A DNA stretch of 64,000 nt from the NCBI GenBank assembly GCA_964345835.1, contig CAYFSL010000006.1:3822-67821 (forward strand), given 5' to 3'. This stretch comes from JAAYEL01 sp964345835. GTDB lineage: Bacteria > Bacillota > Clostridia > Tissierellales > Peptoniphilaceae. Position 1 is the first letter of the stretch. Every line of letters begins with the position of its first letter. Below the pieces are notes generated by a model. That model saw only the letters and a program-made list of their open reading frames with translations. It was not told the DNA's origin and made no database searches. The translations under genes and the position numbers were made by a program. Positions 32,987-41,458 of the stretch are shown here, one piece after another.

Positions 32987-33070
32987 AAGAGTTGCTATAA
33001 AGTTAACCAGTTTTTCTTTAACATGGGTTGGACCATTTAGAAGGGGTTAATCTTTAGCAACTCTTATTTT
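32987..33070. terminator. Large bidirectional terminator stem-loop
   Basis: AAGAGTTGCTA (32987-32997) pairs perfectly with TAGCAACTCTT (33055-33065). The interior re-pairs (AAAGTTAACC with GGTTAATCTTT). On the minus strand it is followed by TTTTT, so it should terminate the acetyltransferase/met transcript; on the plus strand ATTTT follows. Confidence 0.7.
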
Positions 33071-33087
33071 ATAGTTATTTATAGGTC

Positions 33088-33564
33088 TTAATTAATTTCT
33101 GTCTCTGTAAATCCAAGGGATTCAAATAGGTTATAGGCTAGTTTGTTAGCTAGGGTTAGGTATAGGTAAAAGTGCTTATAGCCTAGTTTTTTTAGCTCAT
33201 TCTCTGCATAATTTATAAGCCCTTGGCCAACTCCTCTGTCCCTGTATTCAGGGTTGGTAAAGCAGTAGGTCATGGTAGCTTCTCCCCTGAAGTCACATAC
33301 AAAGATTGCAGCAACTATTTCTTCCTTTGATTTCACATATAGGCAGGCCTCTGGAATTAGCTTACCATAAAGGTTTGCCTTCATCCTTCTAAGCTCATTT
33401 CTGAAGTCTTCAACGCTATCATTCTCATAATCAGGTGTATCTTTATATGCCTTATACATGGCCTCGGCCAGTAGGTCTGCATCCTTGAAATCGATTTGTT
33501 CAATAAAGTCAAAATCATTCAAATCATTTTCAATGATCTCTCTAACCATTTTAATACGAATCAT
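33088..33564 (-). CDS. GNAT-family N-acetyltransferase
   Basis: A 158-residue cytosolic protein of the Gcn5-related acetyltransferase fold. The acetyl-CoA-binding segment is NPEYRDRGVGQGLINYAENELKKLG near residues 108-130, with the R-x-x-G-x-G pattern. The C-terminal YLYLTLANKLAYNLFESLGF matches the GNAT motif B region. The substrate cannot be predicted. It is 63 bp downstream of metQ on the same strand and ahead of a strong terminator, so it may be the last gene of the methionine importer transcript. An AGGAGG site lies about 8 nt upstream of the start. Confidence 0.88.
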   Translation of the reverse strand: MIRIKMVREIIENDLNDFDFIEQIDFKDADLLAEAMYKAYKDTPDYENDSVEDFRNELRRMKANLYGKLIPEACLYVKSKEEIVAAIFVCDFRGEATMTYCFTNPEYRDRGVGQGLINYAENELKKLGYKHFYLYLTLANKLAYNLFESLGFTETEIN

Positions 33565-33627
33565 AATGGGCCTCCTATATCAGAATTAATATTCTAGCCT
33601 AGCTGCTAGTTTGATAAACCTATTATA

Positions 33628-34440
33628 CTAGAAGGCAGGAACTATTGCACCCTTATATTTTTCTTCTAGGAATTTCTTAACTCTTTCAGATGAAAATGCC
33701 TTATATAGCTTTTGAATATCAGGGTCATCCTTCCTATCAGCATTTACTGAAATTACATTGGCGTAATCAGATTCCTTATCTTCGATTACTATACCATCTT
33801 TAAGAGGGTTAAGTCCCTTTGATATAGCGTAGTTTGAGTTGATTACAGCCCCGTCTACTTGTTCGTATGATCCAGTTATTAGGGCAGCTTCCACTTCGGT
33901 AAACTTAATATTCTTAGGGTTCTTTTCAATATCTAGTACAGTAGGAAGGTCAACCCCATCCTTTAGTTCGATTAGGCCATTCTTTTCTAATAATAGTAGG
34001 GCTCTAGCTCCATTTGTAGCATCGTTAGGGATGATTATTTCAGCCCCATCTTTTAACTCGTCAAGTGACTTTACCTTCTTTGAGTAAAAGGCTATTGGTT
34101 CAACGTGAACTCCTCCAACTGAAACGATGTTTGTTCCATTTTCCTTGTTAAATGATTCCATGTAAGGTACGTGTTGGAAGAAGTTGGCATCTAGGTCCTT
34201 ATCTTTCACTGCAAGGTTGGGTTGAACATAGTCATCAAAAACTTTGATTTCTAGCTCGATTCCTTCTTTTGCAAGTTCTTCTTTTGCTATCTTTGCGATT
34301 TCTTCATGAGGTACAGGAGAAACTCCTATTTTAATAACTTTCTTTCCGTCTTCACTGGCCTTTTGGCCTTCCTTGCTTGCCCCACAAGCGGCTAGTATTA
34401 ATGTTAATACTAATAAAATGCTTAATAATTTCTTTTTCAT
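33628..34440 (-). CDS. metQ: Methionine ABC transporter substrate-binding lipoprotein
   Basis: A 270-residue lipoprotein of the NlpA/MetQ family. The signal peptide ends in the lipobox LAAC (Cys19). Mature landmarks: KIGVSPVPHEEIAKIA near 40-55, AVKDKDLDANFFQHVPYM near 75-90 and SYEQVDGAVINSNYAI near 190-205. It delivers methionine (often both enantiomers) to the MetI permease. It is the third gene of metN-metI-metQ, 12 bp after metI. Regulation is by the methionine-type T-box upstream of metN. Confidence 0.95.
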   Translation of the reverse strand: MKKKLLSILLVLTLILAACGASKEGQKASEDGKKVIKIGVSPVPHEEIAKIAKEELAKEGIELEIKVFDDYVQPNLAVKDKDLDANFFQHVPYMESFNKENGTNIVSVGGVHVEPIAFYSKKVKSLDELKDGAEIIIPNDATNGARALLLLEKNGLIELKDGVDLPTVLDIEKNPKNIKFTEVEAALITGSYEQVDGAVINSNYAISKGLNPLKDGIVIEDKESDYANVISVNADRKDDPDIQKLYKAFSSERVKKFLEEKYKGAIVPAF

Positions 34441-34452
34441 AATTAATCCTTT

Positions 34453-35094
34453 CTATTTTTTATTAATTTTATTATATAAACTTGTTCCTATTAGCTGGAT
34501 TAGTTGAACAAGAATTATAATCACTAGAACAGCTGCAAATAGGTATTCTATCTTATAGTTGTAGACTCCATATCTTATGGCTAAGTTTCCTAGCCCTCCA
34601 CCGCCGATGCTTCCAGCCATGGCAGAATATCCTACTAGGTTTATTAGAGTCATGGTAATGTCATTTATTAGGTCGGGGAAGGCTTCAGGGATCAAGACCT
34701 TGTTGATTATCTGTATATTAGATGCTCCCATTGATTTTGAAGCCTCGATTATCCCCTTGTCTACCTTTTCAAAAGAGGTCTCAAATAGGCGGGCTACAAA
34801 GGGGATGGCAGCTATTGTTAAAGAAACAATGGCTGCTGTTGGTCCTACACTCTTTTTAACTATTAGGATTGAAAGAGGTCTAACTATTATCATTAAGATG
34901 ATAAAGGGGATGGACCTAAAAATATTTACCAGGAAATCCAGGATAGAAAAGAGGAACTTATTTTCTCTAAGACCAGCTTTCTTCGATATAAATAGGATAA
35001 TTCCCAAGGGAAGACCGAGGATAAAAGATAGGATTCCCGATACAAAGACCATGTATATGGTTTCTAAACTGGCTTTATAAACTACATCTATCAT
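34453..35094 (-). CDS. metI: Methionine ABC transporter permease
   Basis: A 213-residue inner-membrane protein with about five helices. The EAA loop (IIEASKSMGASNIQIINKVLIPEAFPDLI) near residues 130-160 is the docking site for MetN. Length and sequence match the MetI family. The start overlaps the metN stop by 4 bp (ATGA). It forms the translocation channel of the importer. Confidence 0.96.
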   Translation of the reverse strand: MIDVVYKASLETIYMVFVSGILSFILGLPLGIILFISKKAGLRENKFLFSILDFLVNIFRSIPFIILMIIVRPLSILIVKKSVGPTAAIVSLTIAAIPFVARLFETSFEKVDKGIIEASKSMGASNIQIINKVLIPEAFPDLINDITMTLINLVGYSAMAGSIGGGGLGNLAIRYGVYNYKIEYLFAAVLVIIILVQLIQLIGTSLYNKINKK

Positions 35095-36101
35095 CTCATT
35101 TCCTCCACATATACTTTATTTTTCTTAAATACCTCCAAGGCTTTTTCAATATCATCATCTTCACCCTTGATTTCTACAGTTAAAAAACCTGCTGCAGAAT
35201 CTGGAAGCTTTGAAATCCTACCAAGGAGGATGTTTATTTCGACATCTATGGACTTTATTACCTTGGATACTATAGCTTGACCAGTTGTTTCATTGTCGAA
35301 AGTTAGGGTTACAAGCTTGCCTCCACTAGTATTTAGGTCCTCTATATTAATTTTATCAATCTCATCAGATGTTCCCCTAACAAAGGACTTTGTAATAGGG
35401 TGTTTCGGGTTTTTGAAGAGGTCTTCTACTTCATTTTCTTCGATGATTTTACCATGCTCCATAACCGCTATCCTGTTGCATATTGACTTTGCAACCTCCA
35501 TTTGGTGGGTAATCATGATTATGGTTAAGTTAAATTCTTTTACCGCTCTTTTTAAAAGGTCCAGGATCACCTTGGTATTGGCTGGGTCCAGGGCTGAAGT
35601 TGCCTCATCAGATAAGAGAATTTCTGGCTTTGCAGCTAGGGCCCTTGCTATTGCTACCCTCTGCTTTTGACCCCCTGAAAGGTTGGCTGGGTATTCATTT
35701 TTCTTTGCGGTAAGGTCTATGAAGTCTAGTAATTGGATAACTCGTTCTTCAATCTCAGCCTTAGGAAGTCCTTCGATTTCTAAAGGATAGGCTATGTTTT
35801 TAAAAACGGTTTTTTGGTTAAAGAGGTTAAAGGATTGAAAAATCATGGCAGTTTTCTTTCTTTGCTCAGATAATTCCTTCCCCTTCATAGACAGGACGTC
35901 TTTTCCATTTATTAGGATTTTGCCTTCATCTGGCTCTTCTAGGCGGTTGATACACCTAACCAGGGTTGATTTACCAGCCCCACTTAAACCTATGACCCCA
36001 TATATCTCGCCTCTATTAACTTTAAAAGATACCTTATCAAGGGCCTTGAAGGTTTTTTTATCAAGCTGGTAAGACTTGACTAAATTTTCTACTTCAATCA
36101 T
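35091..36101 (-). CDS. metN: Methionine ABC transporter ATPase with NIL regulatory domain
   Basis: A 336-residue ATPase. Walker A GLSGAGKS lies near residue 38, the signature NLSGGQKQR near 140 and Walker B ILLSDEATSALDP near 160. The C-terminal NIL domain (about 255-336, GGKLVTLTFDNETTGQAIVS...) binds methionine and inhibits transport when the cell is replete. I place the start at ATG 36101 (MIEVENLV). An in-frame ATG exists 18 bp earlier, but the GAGGAG ribosome binding site lies between the two, which rules in favour of the inner one. First gene of the operon behind a T-box leader. Confidence 0.95.
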   Translation of the reverse strand: MIEVENLVKSYQLDKKTFKALDKVSFKVNRGEIYGVIGLSGAGKSTLVRCINRLEEPDEGKILINGKDVLSMKGKELSEQRKKTAMIFQSFNLFNQKTVFKNIAYPLEIEGLPKAEIEERVIQLLDFIDLTAKKNEYPANLSGGQKQRVAIARALAAKPEILLSDEATSALDPANTKVILDLLKRAVKEFNLTIIMITHQMEVAKSICNRIAVMEHGKIIEENEVEDLFKNPKHPITKSFVRGTSDEIDKINIEDLNTSGGKLVTLTFDNETTGQAIVSKVIKSIDVEINILLGRISKLPDSAAGFLTVEIKGEDDDIEKALEVFKKNKVYVEEMR

Positions 36102-36193
36102 TTTTATCTCCTCATTCAATATTTCACCCTATTTATAGCTAGGGCAAAAGCTTCATTTGCTTGGGTTTAACCAGTTATTCAAAAGTTTTATAT

Positions 36194-36465
36194 AAAAAAA
36201 GTCCTTATATGCCTAAGCATATAAGGACGCCTTATTCGTGTTACCACCTTATTTTAGAATAGGCTCGCACCTATCCCCTCATGAGTAACGTGTTCATTAC
36301 TCTCTTTTTATAACGGAAAGAACCCCGGAAAGATCTAAAGTTTCCATTCGACCTTTCTGACTCAAAGACCATGTTCATAAACCTCTGTCTTAGTCCTCTC
36401 AGCAAATGGACCTTCTCTGTAAAAACTTTAGCCTACTACTCTTCTTTTCGCAGTCAAATTTATTT
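36194..36465 (-). ncRNA. T-box leader, methionine type
   Basis: Read on the minus strand, the leader has a stem I with the AGAGTAGTAG motif, a candidate specifier loop GAAC-ATG-G, the conserved T-box AAGGTGGTAACACG (36250-36237) and a final terminator: a perfect 12-bp hairpin GTCCTTATATGC/GCATATAAGGAC (36201-36228) followed by T7. The UGGU bulge can pair with an ACCA tRNA end, which fits tRNA-Met with discriminator A. Uncharged tRNA-Met should favour antitermination and raise metNIQ expression. The specifier assignment is by inspection only. Confidence 0.93.
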
Positions 36466-36474
36466 AATAACTGT

Positions 36475-36503
36475 ATGATACAAAATATTTCTTACTTTGT
36501 CAA
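36475..36503 (-). promoter_or_regulatory. Promoter of the metNIQ T-box transcript
   Basis: On the minus strand TTGACA (36503-36498), 17 bp, TATCAT (36480-36475). It lies directly after the end of the purine permease gene. Confidence 0.7.
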
Positions 36504-36526
36504 ATAATTTTATATAAATTTTATTA

Positions 36527-37825
36527 TTAGGCAAAAAATCTTAGGACAAATAGGGCGGATATCACAATCATTAACCAAGAAACCTTCTTACGGTTACCGC
36601 TTAAAAGATTTAGGATGGTGTATGATATCATTCCATAAACAATACCTTCAGCTATTGAATAGCCAAATGGCATCATGATAATAGTTAGGAAAGCTGGTAG
36701 GGCAACTGTATAGTCTGACCAGTCGATTTTAGCTACTGATTCTATCATGAATAGACCAACAATTATTAAAGCTGGAGATGTTGCTTGAGTTGGTATAATT
36801 AGGAAAATTGGTGCAAAAATAATAGCTAGCAAGAATAATCCTGCGGTTGTAAGGGCTGTTAATCCAGTCCTACCACCTTCTGCAACCCCTGCTGACGACT
36901 CAACGAAGGTAGTTACTGTAGATGTACCAAGTAGGGCACCAGCTGTAGTACCGATAGCATCTGCTAATAAGGCTTTTTCTACACCTGGAAGTTTACCTTC
37001 TTCATCGAGCATATCTGCCTTAGTTGCAACCCCTGCTAGGGTACCAACTGTGTCGAACATGTCAACGAATAAGAATGAGAATAGGACCAACAATACTTCT
37101 TTTGAAAATATATTTTGTGGGGCTTGCATCTTGAAAGCAACTTCTTTAAGGCCATGAGGTAGGGCGAAAGGTACAAAGCCTTCAGGGATTACTGTTACGC
37201 CTAGAGGAATCCCTACTAGAGTTGTAACTAGGATTCCTATAAGGATACTTCCCTTAACTTTTTTTATTACCAAGAACCCGGTCAAAATAATACCAAATAA
37301 TGCTAAAAGGGGACCTGGTTGTGTTACATTTCCCATACCTATTACCGTAGCTTCGTTAGAAACTATAATGCCTGTATTTATTAAGCCTATAAGGGCTATA
37401 AATAAACCGATACCAGCAGATACGGCATACTTTAGTTCCTTTGGGATAGAGTCAAAAATCAACTCCCTAACTTTTACAAATGAAAGCAAAATAAAAATGA
37501 TACCTTCCAAAAAGATTATGAATAGGGCTTCTTGCCAGGTAAACTTGTAAGTAGCTACAACAGTAAAGGCGAAGAAGGCGTTAAGTCCCATTCCCGGTGC
37601 AAGTGCAAAAGGAAGCTTGGCATAAAGGGCCATAATCAAGGTAGCTAATCCAGCAGATATAGCTGTTGCGACAAATACCCCATGCTTGTCCATTCCTGCG
37701 GCACTCAGGATATCTGGATTGACAGCTAGGATATAAGCCATGGTCATGAAGGTGGTGATACCAGCGATAACCTCATTTTTAACACTGCTACCATGTTCCT
37801 TCAGTTTAAAAAACTTTTCAAACAT
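36527..37825 (-). CDS. NCS2/AzgA-type purine permease (hypoxanthine/guanine)
   Basis: A 432-residue membrane protein with about 12-13 hydrophobic segments. Landmarks of the AzgA/PbuG branch of the nucleobase-cation symporter-2 superfamily are the N-terminal VKNEVIAGITTFMTMAYILAVNP, the GLNAFFAF motif near residue 80, and TTAGALLGTSTVTTFVESSAGVAEGGRTGL near 290-320. Such proteins import hypoxanthine, guanine or adenine by proton symport. It would complement the purine nucleoside phosphorylase in the window. No purine riboswitch is seen upstream. AAGGAG precedes the start. No terminator is obvious before the T-box promoter. Confidence 0.94.
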   Translation of the reverse strand: MFEKFFKLKEHGSSVKNEVIAGITTFMTMAYILAVNPDILSAAGMDKHGVFVATAISAGLATLIMALYAKLPFALAPGMGLNAFFAFTVVATYKFTWQEALFIIFLEGIIFILLSFVKVRELIFDSIPKELKYAVSAGIGLFIALIGLINTGIIVSNEATVIGMGNVTQPGPLLALFGIILTGFLVIKKVKGSILIGILVTTLVGIPLGVTVIPEGFVPFALPHGLKEVAFKMQAPQNIFSKEVLLVLFSFLFVDMFDTVGTLAGVATKADMLDEEGKLPGVEKALLADAIGTTAGALLGTSTVTTFVESSAGVAEGGRTGLTALTTAGLFLLAIIFAPIFLIIPTQATSPALIIVGLFMIESVAKIDWSDYTVALPAFLTIIMMPFGYSIAEGIVYGMISYTILNLLSGNRKKVSWLMIVISALFVLRFFA

Positions 37826-37933
37826 AAATTTCTCCTTTTCATATTGATTTGTAATATTTATTATTATAAATACACTTAAAGTTTACCACTTTGTAACATC
37901 TTGTCAAATTTTTAGGAATATGTTATATAAATA

Positions 37934-38364
37934 TCACAAATTATCATAGATAATTAATACATCTAGATCCTCATACTCCTTGATTGCTTTAACATATCTG
38001 TATCCAGTTGCTTTACTAGATAACATATGAGATAGGTCTTTTTTTATTCCCTCTTTATCAATATTGGTATCTAAGATGTTACTTTCTGAATTACATAAAT
38101 CGATGCGGTTAAATATATAGGTTTGAATATATTATTTATTATGGTCATCTATTTCTCCCAAATCTTTTGTAGAAATATCTTTAATAGTATAGATATTGAA
38201 TATATCTCCAGCAAATGCAACTTTTTCCAGGTAAATGGGCTTAGCTTCAATCCCTAAGATTACTCTTCTATCATAATTATATCTGATTTTATCCCTGATA
38301 TATGATATAAGCACAAAGGATAGGATTAAAAATATTATTATTGTTGTTTTTTCTTTTTATCCAT
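37934..38364 (-). pseudogene. Broken gene for a small single-span membrane protein
   Basis: On the minus strand an ATG at 38364 starts MDKKKK..., and one added A in the A-run would join it to TTIIIFLILSFVLISYIRD (a membrane anchor) and then ...DKIRYNYDRRVILGIEAKP. That frame stays open except for a single TAA at 38132-38134, after which it continues in frame (YIQTYIFNRIDLC... to VLIIYDNL) to a TGA at 37934. One frameshift and one nonsense codon therefore break an otherwise coherent frame of about 142 codons. Family unknown. An AGGGAGGG site lies upstream. Decay or sequencing error in the A-run are both possible, but the internal TAA argues for real decay. Confidence 0.6.
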
Positions 38365-38486
38365 TTAAATCCATAATCCCTCCCTTTTTTTAATTATGGC
38401 ACAGCCTTTAAGTAAAATAAATCGCTTTATAAGAGAAAGTTGGGGTATTCAAATTCACTTATTAAAGGAAAAAATAGAAATCTAAA

Positions 38487-38515
38487 AGGGAGCTAGAAAT
38501 TTACTTCTAACTCCC
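38487..38515. terminator. Hairpin next to the dispersed repeat, copy 2
   Basis: GGGAG (38488-38492) and CTCCC (38511-38515) pair around an AT-rich loop. An equivalent hairpin (GGAGG/CCTCC) stands at the same place beside the repeat at 63244, so hairpin and repeat appear to belong to one element. Confidence 0.45.
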
Positions 38516-38531
38516 CATGTAATTCATTTAC

Positions 38532-38563
38532 AACTCTTCACCAACATTATGTGACAAAGAGCC
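38532..38563 (+). repeat. IS-end-like dispersed repeat, copy 2
   Basis: The 32-bp sequence starting AACTCTTCACCAAC and ending GACAAAGAGCC is 30/32 identical to 63244-63275 and is related in inverse orientation to 8198-8225. A hairpin precedes it by 17 bp. No transposase gene is near. Confidence 0.65.
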
Positions 38564-38595
38564 TTTATTTATTTTTCAATAGACAAATATTAAAA

Positions 38596-38967
38596 TTAGT
38601 CTTCTAATACAAGATCTTCTGCTGATTCCCAAAGACCGTGGATGTTACAGAAACTTTGAGCAAATAGTCTACCATTCTTTTCTGCCTTGAAGGTAGCAAT
38701 ACCTTGAGGGTCTGTGAAAGATTCGCCTTCTCCGTGAGCTGTAAAGCTGAAGTCAGCTACTTGAACTGGAAGTTTAGCTCCTTGTGGTAGGTAGAATAAT
38801 TTAATCCATTGGATGTTGTGCTCAAAAGTATTTGGGTGAGCTATTTCTTCTCCAACCCTTACCTTAACTACAACTTCATCTTTCTTTGCGCTTAGGATAG
38901 TTATTGCTGGTACGTGCTTTTCACCCTTCCAGTCGCCTGATTGTACAGTATCTTTTAATAATGTCAT
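38596..38967 (-). CDS. Superoxide reductase, one-iron (neelaredoxin-type)
   Basis: A 123-residue non-heme iron enzyme that reduces superoxide to hydrogen peroxide in anaerobes. The iron ligands are visible: His in GEKHVP, two His in HPNTFEHNIQW, and Cys/His in CNIHGLW. The catalytic Glu and Lys precede HVP. The N-terminal desulforedoxin domain of class I enzymes is absent. I use ATG 38967 (MTLLKDTV), which has AAGGAGG 6 nt upstream. A longer frame would start 24 bp earlier, before that site. It is divergent from the RNA methyltransferase gene, with an inverted repeat between them. Confidence 0.93.
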   Translation of the reverse strand: MTLLKDTVQSGDWKGEKHVPAITILSAKKDEVVVKVRVGEEIAHPNTFEHNIQWIKLFYLPQGAKLPVQVADFSFTAHGEGESFTDPQGIATFKAEKNGRLFAQSFCNIHGLWESAEDLVLED

Positions 38968-39045
38968 ATTAGCCTCCTTAAAAATTAACAATAGTGTGAA
39001 TCTCGACTTTTATAAGCGAGCCGACCTTCTTATCTACATAGTCGG

Positions 39046-39076
39046 GTCAACTAAATAATAAAAAACATTAGTTGAC
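39046..39076. promoter_or_regulatory. Inverted repeat between superoxide reductase and methyltransferase genes
   Basis: GTCAACTAA (39046-39054) and TTAGTTGAC (39068-39076) form a perfect 9-bp inverted repeat around 13 AT-rich bp. TTGACA-like -35 words occur in both arms, pointing outward, so the repeat may simply be two back-to-back promoters or an operator covering both. Confidence 0.5.
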
Positions 39077-39154
39077 ATCATATAATAGTATACCCATTAT
39101 TGAAAAAAATAAAAAGAACCTGTAAATCTGATATAATCTTTTGAGGAGGATTTA

Positions 39155-40294
39155 ATGGAGACAAGAGTATATGATTTATTTGCGACAAGCGTATTCGGCC
39201 TAGAAGCGGTTGTAAAAAAAGAATGTGAGAAGCTGGGCTTTAAAAATATAAAGACGTCCAATGGCAGAGTTGAGTTTGAAGGGGACCAAAGAGATATAGC
39301 TAGGGCCAACCTTTGGCTTAGATCAAGTGAAAGGGTCTTTATTAAGTTAAAGGAATTTAAGGCCTTGACCTATGACGACCTCTATGATAACTGTAAGTCC
39401 ATAAATTGGGAAGACTACTTATCCAAAGAGGGTAAATTTATCGTAAATGCCAAATCTGTTAAATCCAAGCTTATGTCACCATCAGATAACCAGGCAATTT
39501 GTAAAAAAGCAATAATAGATAGGCTATCCGAAAGATATAACATGCAATGGTTTCCTGAAGATGGGGAAAGATATAGGATAGATATAAGCATCCACAAGGA
39601 CCTTGTGACCATTTCCCTTGATTCTTCTGGAGAAGGTCTTCATAAGAGGGGGTATAGGTTGGAACAAACTAAGGCGCCAATGAAAGAGACCCTGGCAGCG
39701 GCCCTGGTTCAACTTTCTTCATGGAAGGCTGATAGACCGCTTGTAGACCTTTTTTGTGGGTCGGGGACCATAGCTATAGAGGCTGGACTCATAGCTAGGA
39801 ATATAGCTCCTGGGATTCAAAGGGATTTTGATTTTATCCATTGGAAAAACTTTGACAAGACTATTTTTAGGGAAGAAAAGGCTAGGGCTTATGGGATGAT
39901 GAAAGATATTCCCTTGGACATAATAGGCTTCGATATAGATAGGTCGGCTGTTGAAATAGCCAGATCCAACGCAGCAAATGCTGGGCTTGATGATATAAAC
40001 TTTATTACCAAAGACATGAAAGATGTAGGTTTGTTAAATAACTTTGGCGTTGTCATATCCAACCCTCCCTATGGTGAGAGGCTGGGGGACGAAAAAAGTC
40101 TAAAAACTATTTATAAGAATCTTTCAAAGAAGGTAAAGGATTTGACTACCTGGTCATTCTACCTTTTGACGGCAGATAGGTCCATAGAGAGTCAGCTTAT
40201 GAGGACGGCAGATAGGAAAAGGAAATTATATAATGGCAGGATTCAGGTAGACTATTACTACTTTTTAGGACCAGATCCAGCCTTATTGAAATAG
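39155..40294 (+). CDS. THUMP-domain SAM-dependent RNA methyltransferase (RlmL/YpsC-like)
   Basis: A 379-residue enzyme. The N-terminal ferredoxin-like/THUMP region (about 1-160) binds RNA. The Rossmann methyltransferase domain has the SAM motif VDLFCGSGTIAIEAG near residue 197 and the catalytic NPPYG near 303, which marks N-methylation of an exocyclic base nitrogen. Relatives include the N-terminal half of RlmL (23S rRNA G2445) and B. subtilis YpsC. GAGGAGG lies 6 nt before ATG. The SpoIIE-like phosphatase gene follows after 8 bp. Confidence 0.93.
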   Translation: METRVYDLFATSVFGLEAVVKKECEKLGFKNIKTSNGRVEFEGDQRDIARANLWLRSSERVFIKLKEFKALTYDDLYDNCKSINWEDYLSKEGKFIVNAKSVKSKLMSPSDNQAICKKAIIDRLSERYNMQWFPEDGERYRIDISIHKDLVTISLDSSGEGLHKRGYRLEQTKAPMKETLAAALVQLSSWKADRPLVDLFCGSGTIAIEAGLIARNIAPGIQRDFDFIHWKNFDKTIFREEKARAYGMMKDIPLDIIGFDIDRSAVEIARSNAANAGLDDINFITKDMKDVGLLNNFGVVISNPPYGERLGDEKSLKTIYKNLSKKVKDLTTWSFYLLTADRSIESQLMRTADRKRKLYNGRIQVDYYYFLGPDPALLK

Positions 40295-40302
40295 GGGTTA
40301 TT

Positions 40303-41421
40303 ATGAGTAGGCGAGTGGAAAATGAGAAAGTAAATTACAAGAAAATAAAGAAGTTTGATGCCATCAACTATCATGTTTTAGAATCAATGGAAGACCTTGT
40401 ACGGGTAAGCGATGAAAGAGGAGATACCATTTACGAAAACATAGCCATGAAAAAGGCTATAGCGGATGACTTGATGAAAGAGGCTGTAGATAGTAACCAT
40501 AGGTCAGCCTTGTCGGAATTTTCTAAGGATTTAAATATTACTTATAAAAAAGAGGTGACTGTATCCGATAAAATCTATTCACTAAATATTTCCCCAGTCT
40601 ATGAACATGAGGGTAAGCTTGTGGGCTATGTTGAAGTTTTTAGGGAGATAACCTATGAGTCGATGATAAGGCATGAGTTAATCAGGGTCAACCAAAAGAT
40701 TCAAGAGGATATTTCCCTGGCAAAAAACATTCAAAAATCTATTTTGCCAACTATTGTTGACTTTAAAAACTTGTCCTTCCAGTATGGGCATGTTGCCTCA
40801 GAGCAGCTATCAGGGGATATCTTTGATGTTATTCAAATAGATGATGATAATCTTTGCATTTATATTGCGGATGTGGTTGGCCATGGGATTTCGGCTTCAA
40901 TTATGACCATGTTTATAAGGCAGACTATGAGAAATATTATTACAGAACACCCTTATATCAGCCTTTCTGACAAGGTATCCATGCTTAAGAGGAGGTTTGG
41001 GATGCTGGGGCTTAATGTCAACCAATATTTCACCCTCTTAATTTGCCAGGTAGATACTGCAAATAATACTCTTACCTATGTAAATGCTGGCCATAACGCT
41101 AAGCCTATTATGGCTCATGGGAAGAGGGCGGCACTTATGACTAATAGGGGGAGGTTTATCTCAAATATATTTCCAGAGACAGACTATGAGGAAAAACAGC
41201 TCAGGCTTATTCCTGGATATAGGTTTTTCTTTTATACTGATGGTCTCCTAGAAACAGCAGATGCCTTTGGCGAATTTTTTGGAGAAGAAAGACTACTCAA
41301 GTGGATAGAAAACAATAACGAAGAGGAAAATGTAATAAATAAGCTCATTAAAGACTTAAATGCCTATAGGTGGCAGGAACAAAAAGATGATATTGCTATT
41401 GTCTATATGAATGTTAAGTAA
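40303..41421 (+). CDS. PAS-PP2C (SpoIIE/RsbU-type) serine phosphatase
   Basis: A 372-residue protein. The N-terminal 125 residues resemble a PAS sensor (FDAINYHVLESMEDLVRVSDERGDTIYEN...KLVGYVEVFREIT). A short coiled linker (about 125-150) leads to a PP2C/SpoIIE domain with metal-binding acidic residues in SGDIFDVI, YIADVVGHGISAS, FYTDGLLET and QKDDIAIVY. Such phosphatases dephosphorylate anti-anti-sigma factors in partner-switching pathways. No anti-sigma or antagonist gene is present here, so the target is unknown. It is soluble, with no membrane helix. Confidence 0.92.
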   Translation: MSRRVENEKVNYKKIKKFDAINYHVLESMEDLVRVSDERGDTIYENIAMKKAIADDLMKEAVDSNHRSALSEFSKDLNITYKKEVTVSDKIYSLNISPVYEHEGKLVGYVEVFREITYESMIRHELIRVNQKIQEDISLAKNIQKSILPTIVDFKNLSFQYGHVASEQLSGDIFDVIQIDDDNLCIYIADVVGHGISASIMTMFIRQTMRNIITEHPYISLSDKVSMLKRRFGMLGLNVNQYFTLLICQVDTANNTLTYVNAGHNAKPIMAHGKRAALMTNRGRFISNIFPETDYEEKQLRLIPGYRFFFYTDGLLETADAFGEFFGEERLLKWIENNNEEENVINKLIKDLNAYRWQEQKDDIAIVYMNVK

Positions 41422-41458
41422 ATATAATGAGATAGAATAATTTTTAGGGGGAGTAACT

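Larger units (their letters stand above)
32723..33087. other. 365-bp spacer between rplY and the acetyltransferase gene
   Basis: Holds the rplY terminator (32768-32801), a coding-like fragment without a start (32836-32973) and a large bidirectional stem-loop (32987-33065), each listed separately. Confidence 0.6.

Noticed and set aside
37826..37930. Purine riboswitch upstream of the NCS2 permease
   Set aside because: The leader lacks the TATAATC...CCTAATAAT type core. Only AT-rich sequence is seen.
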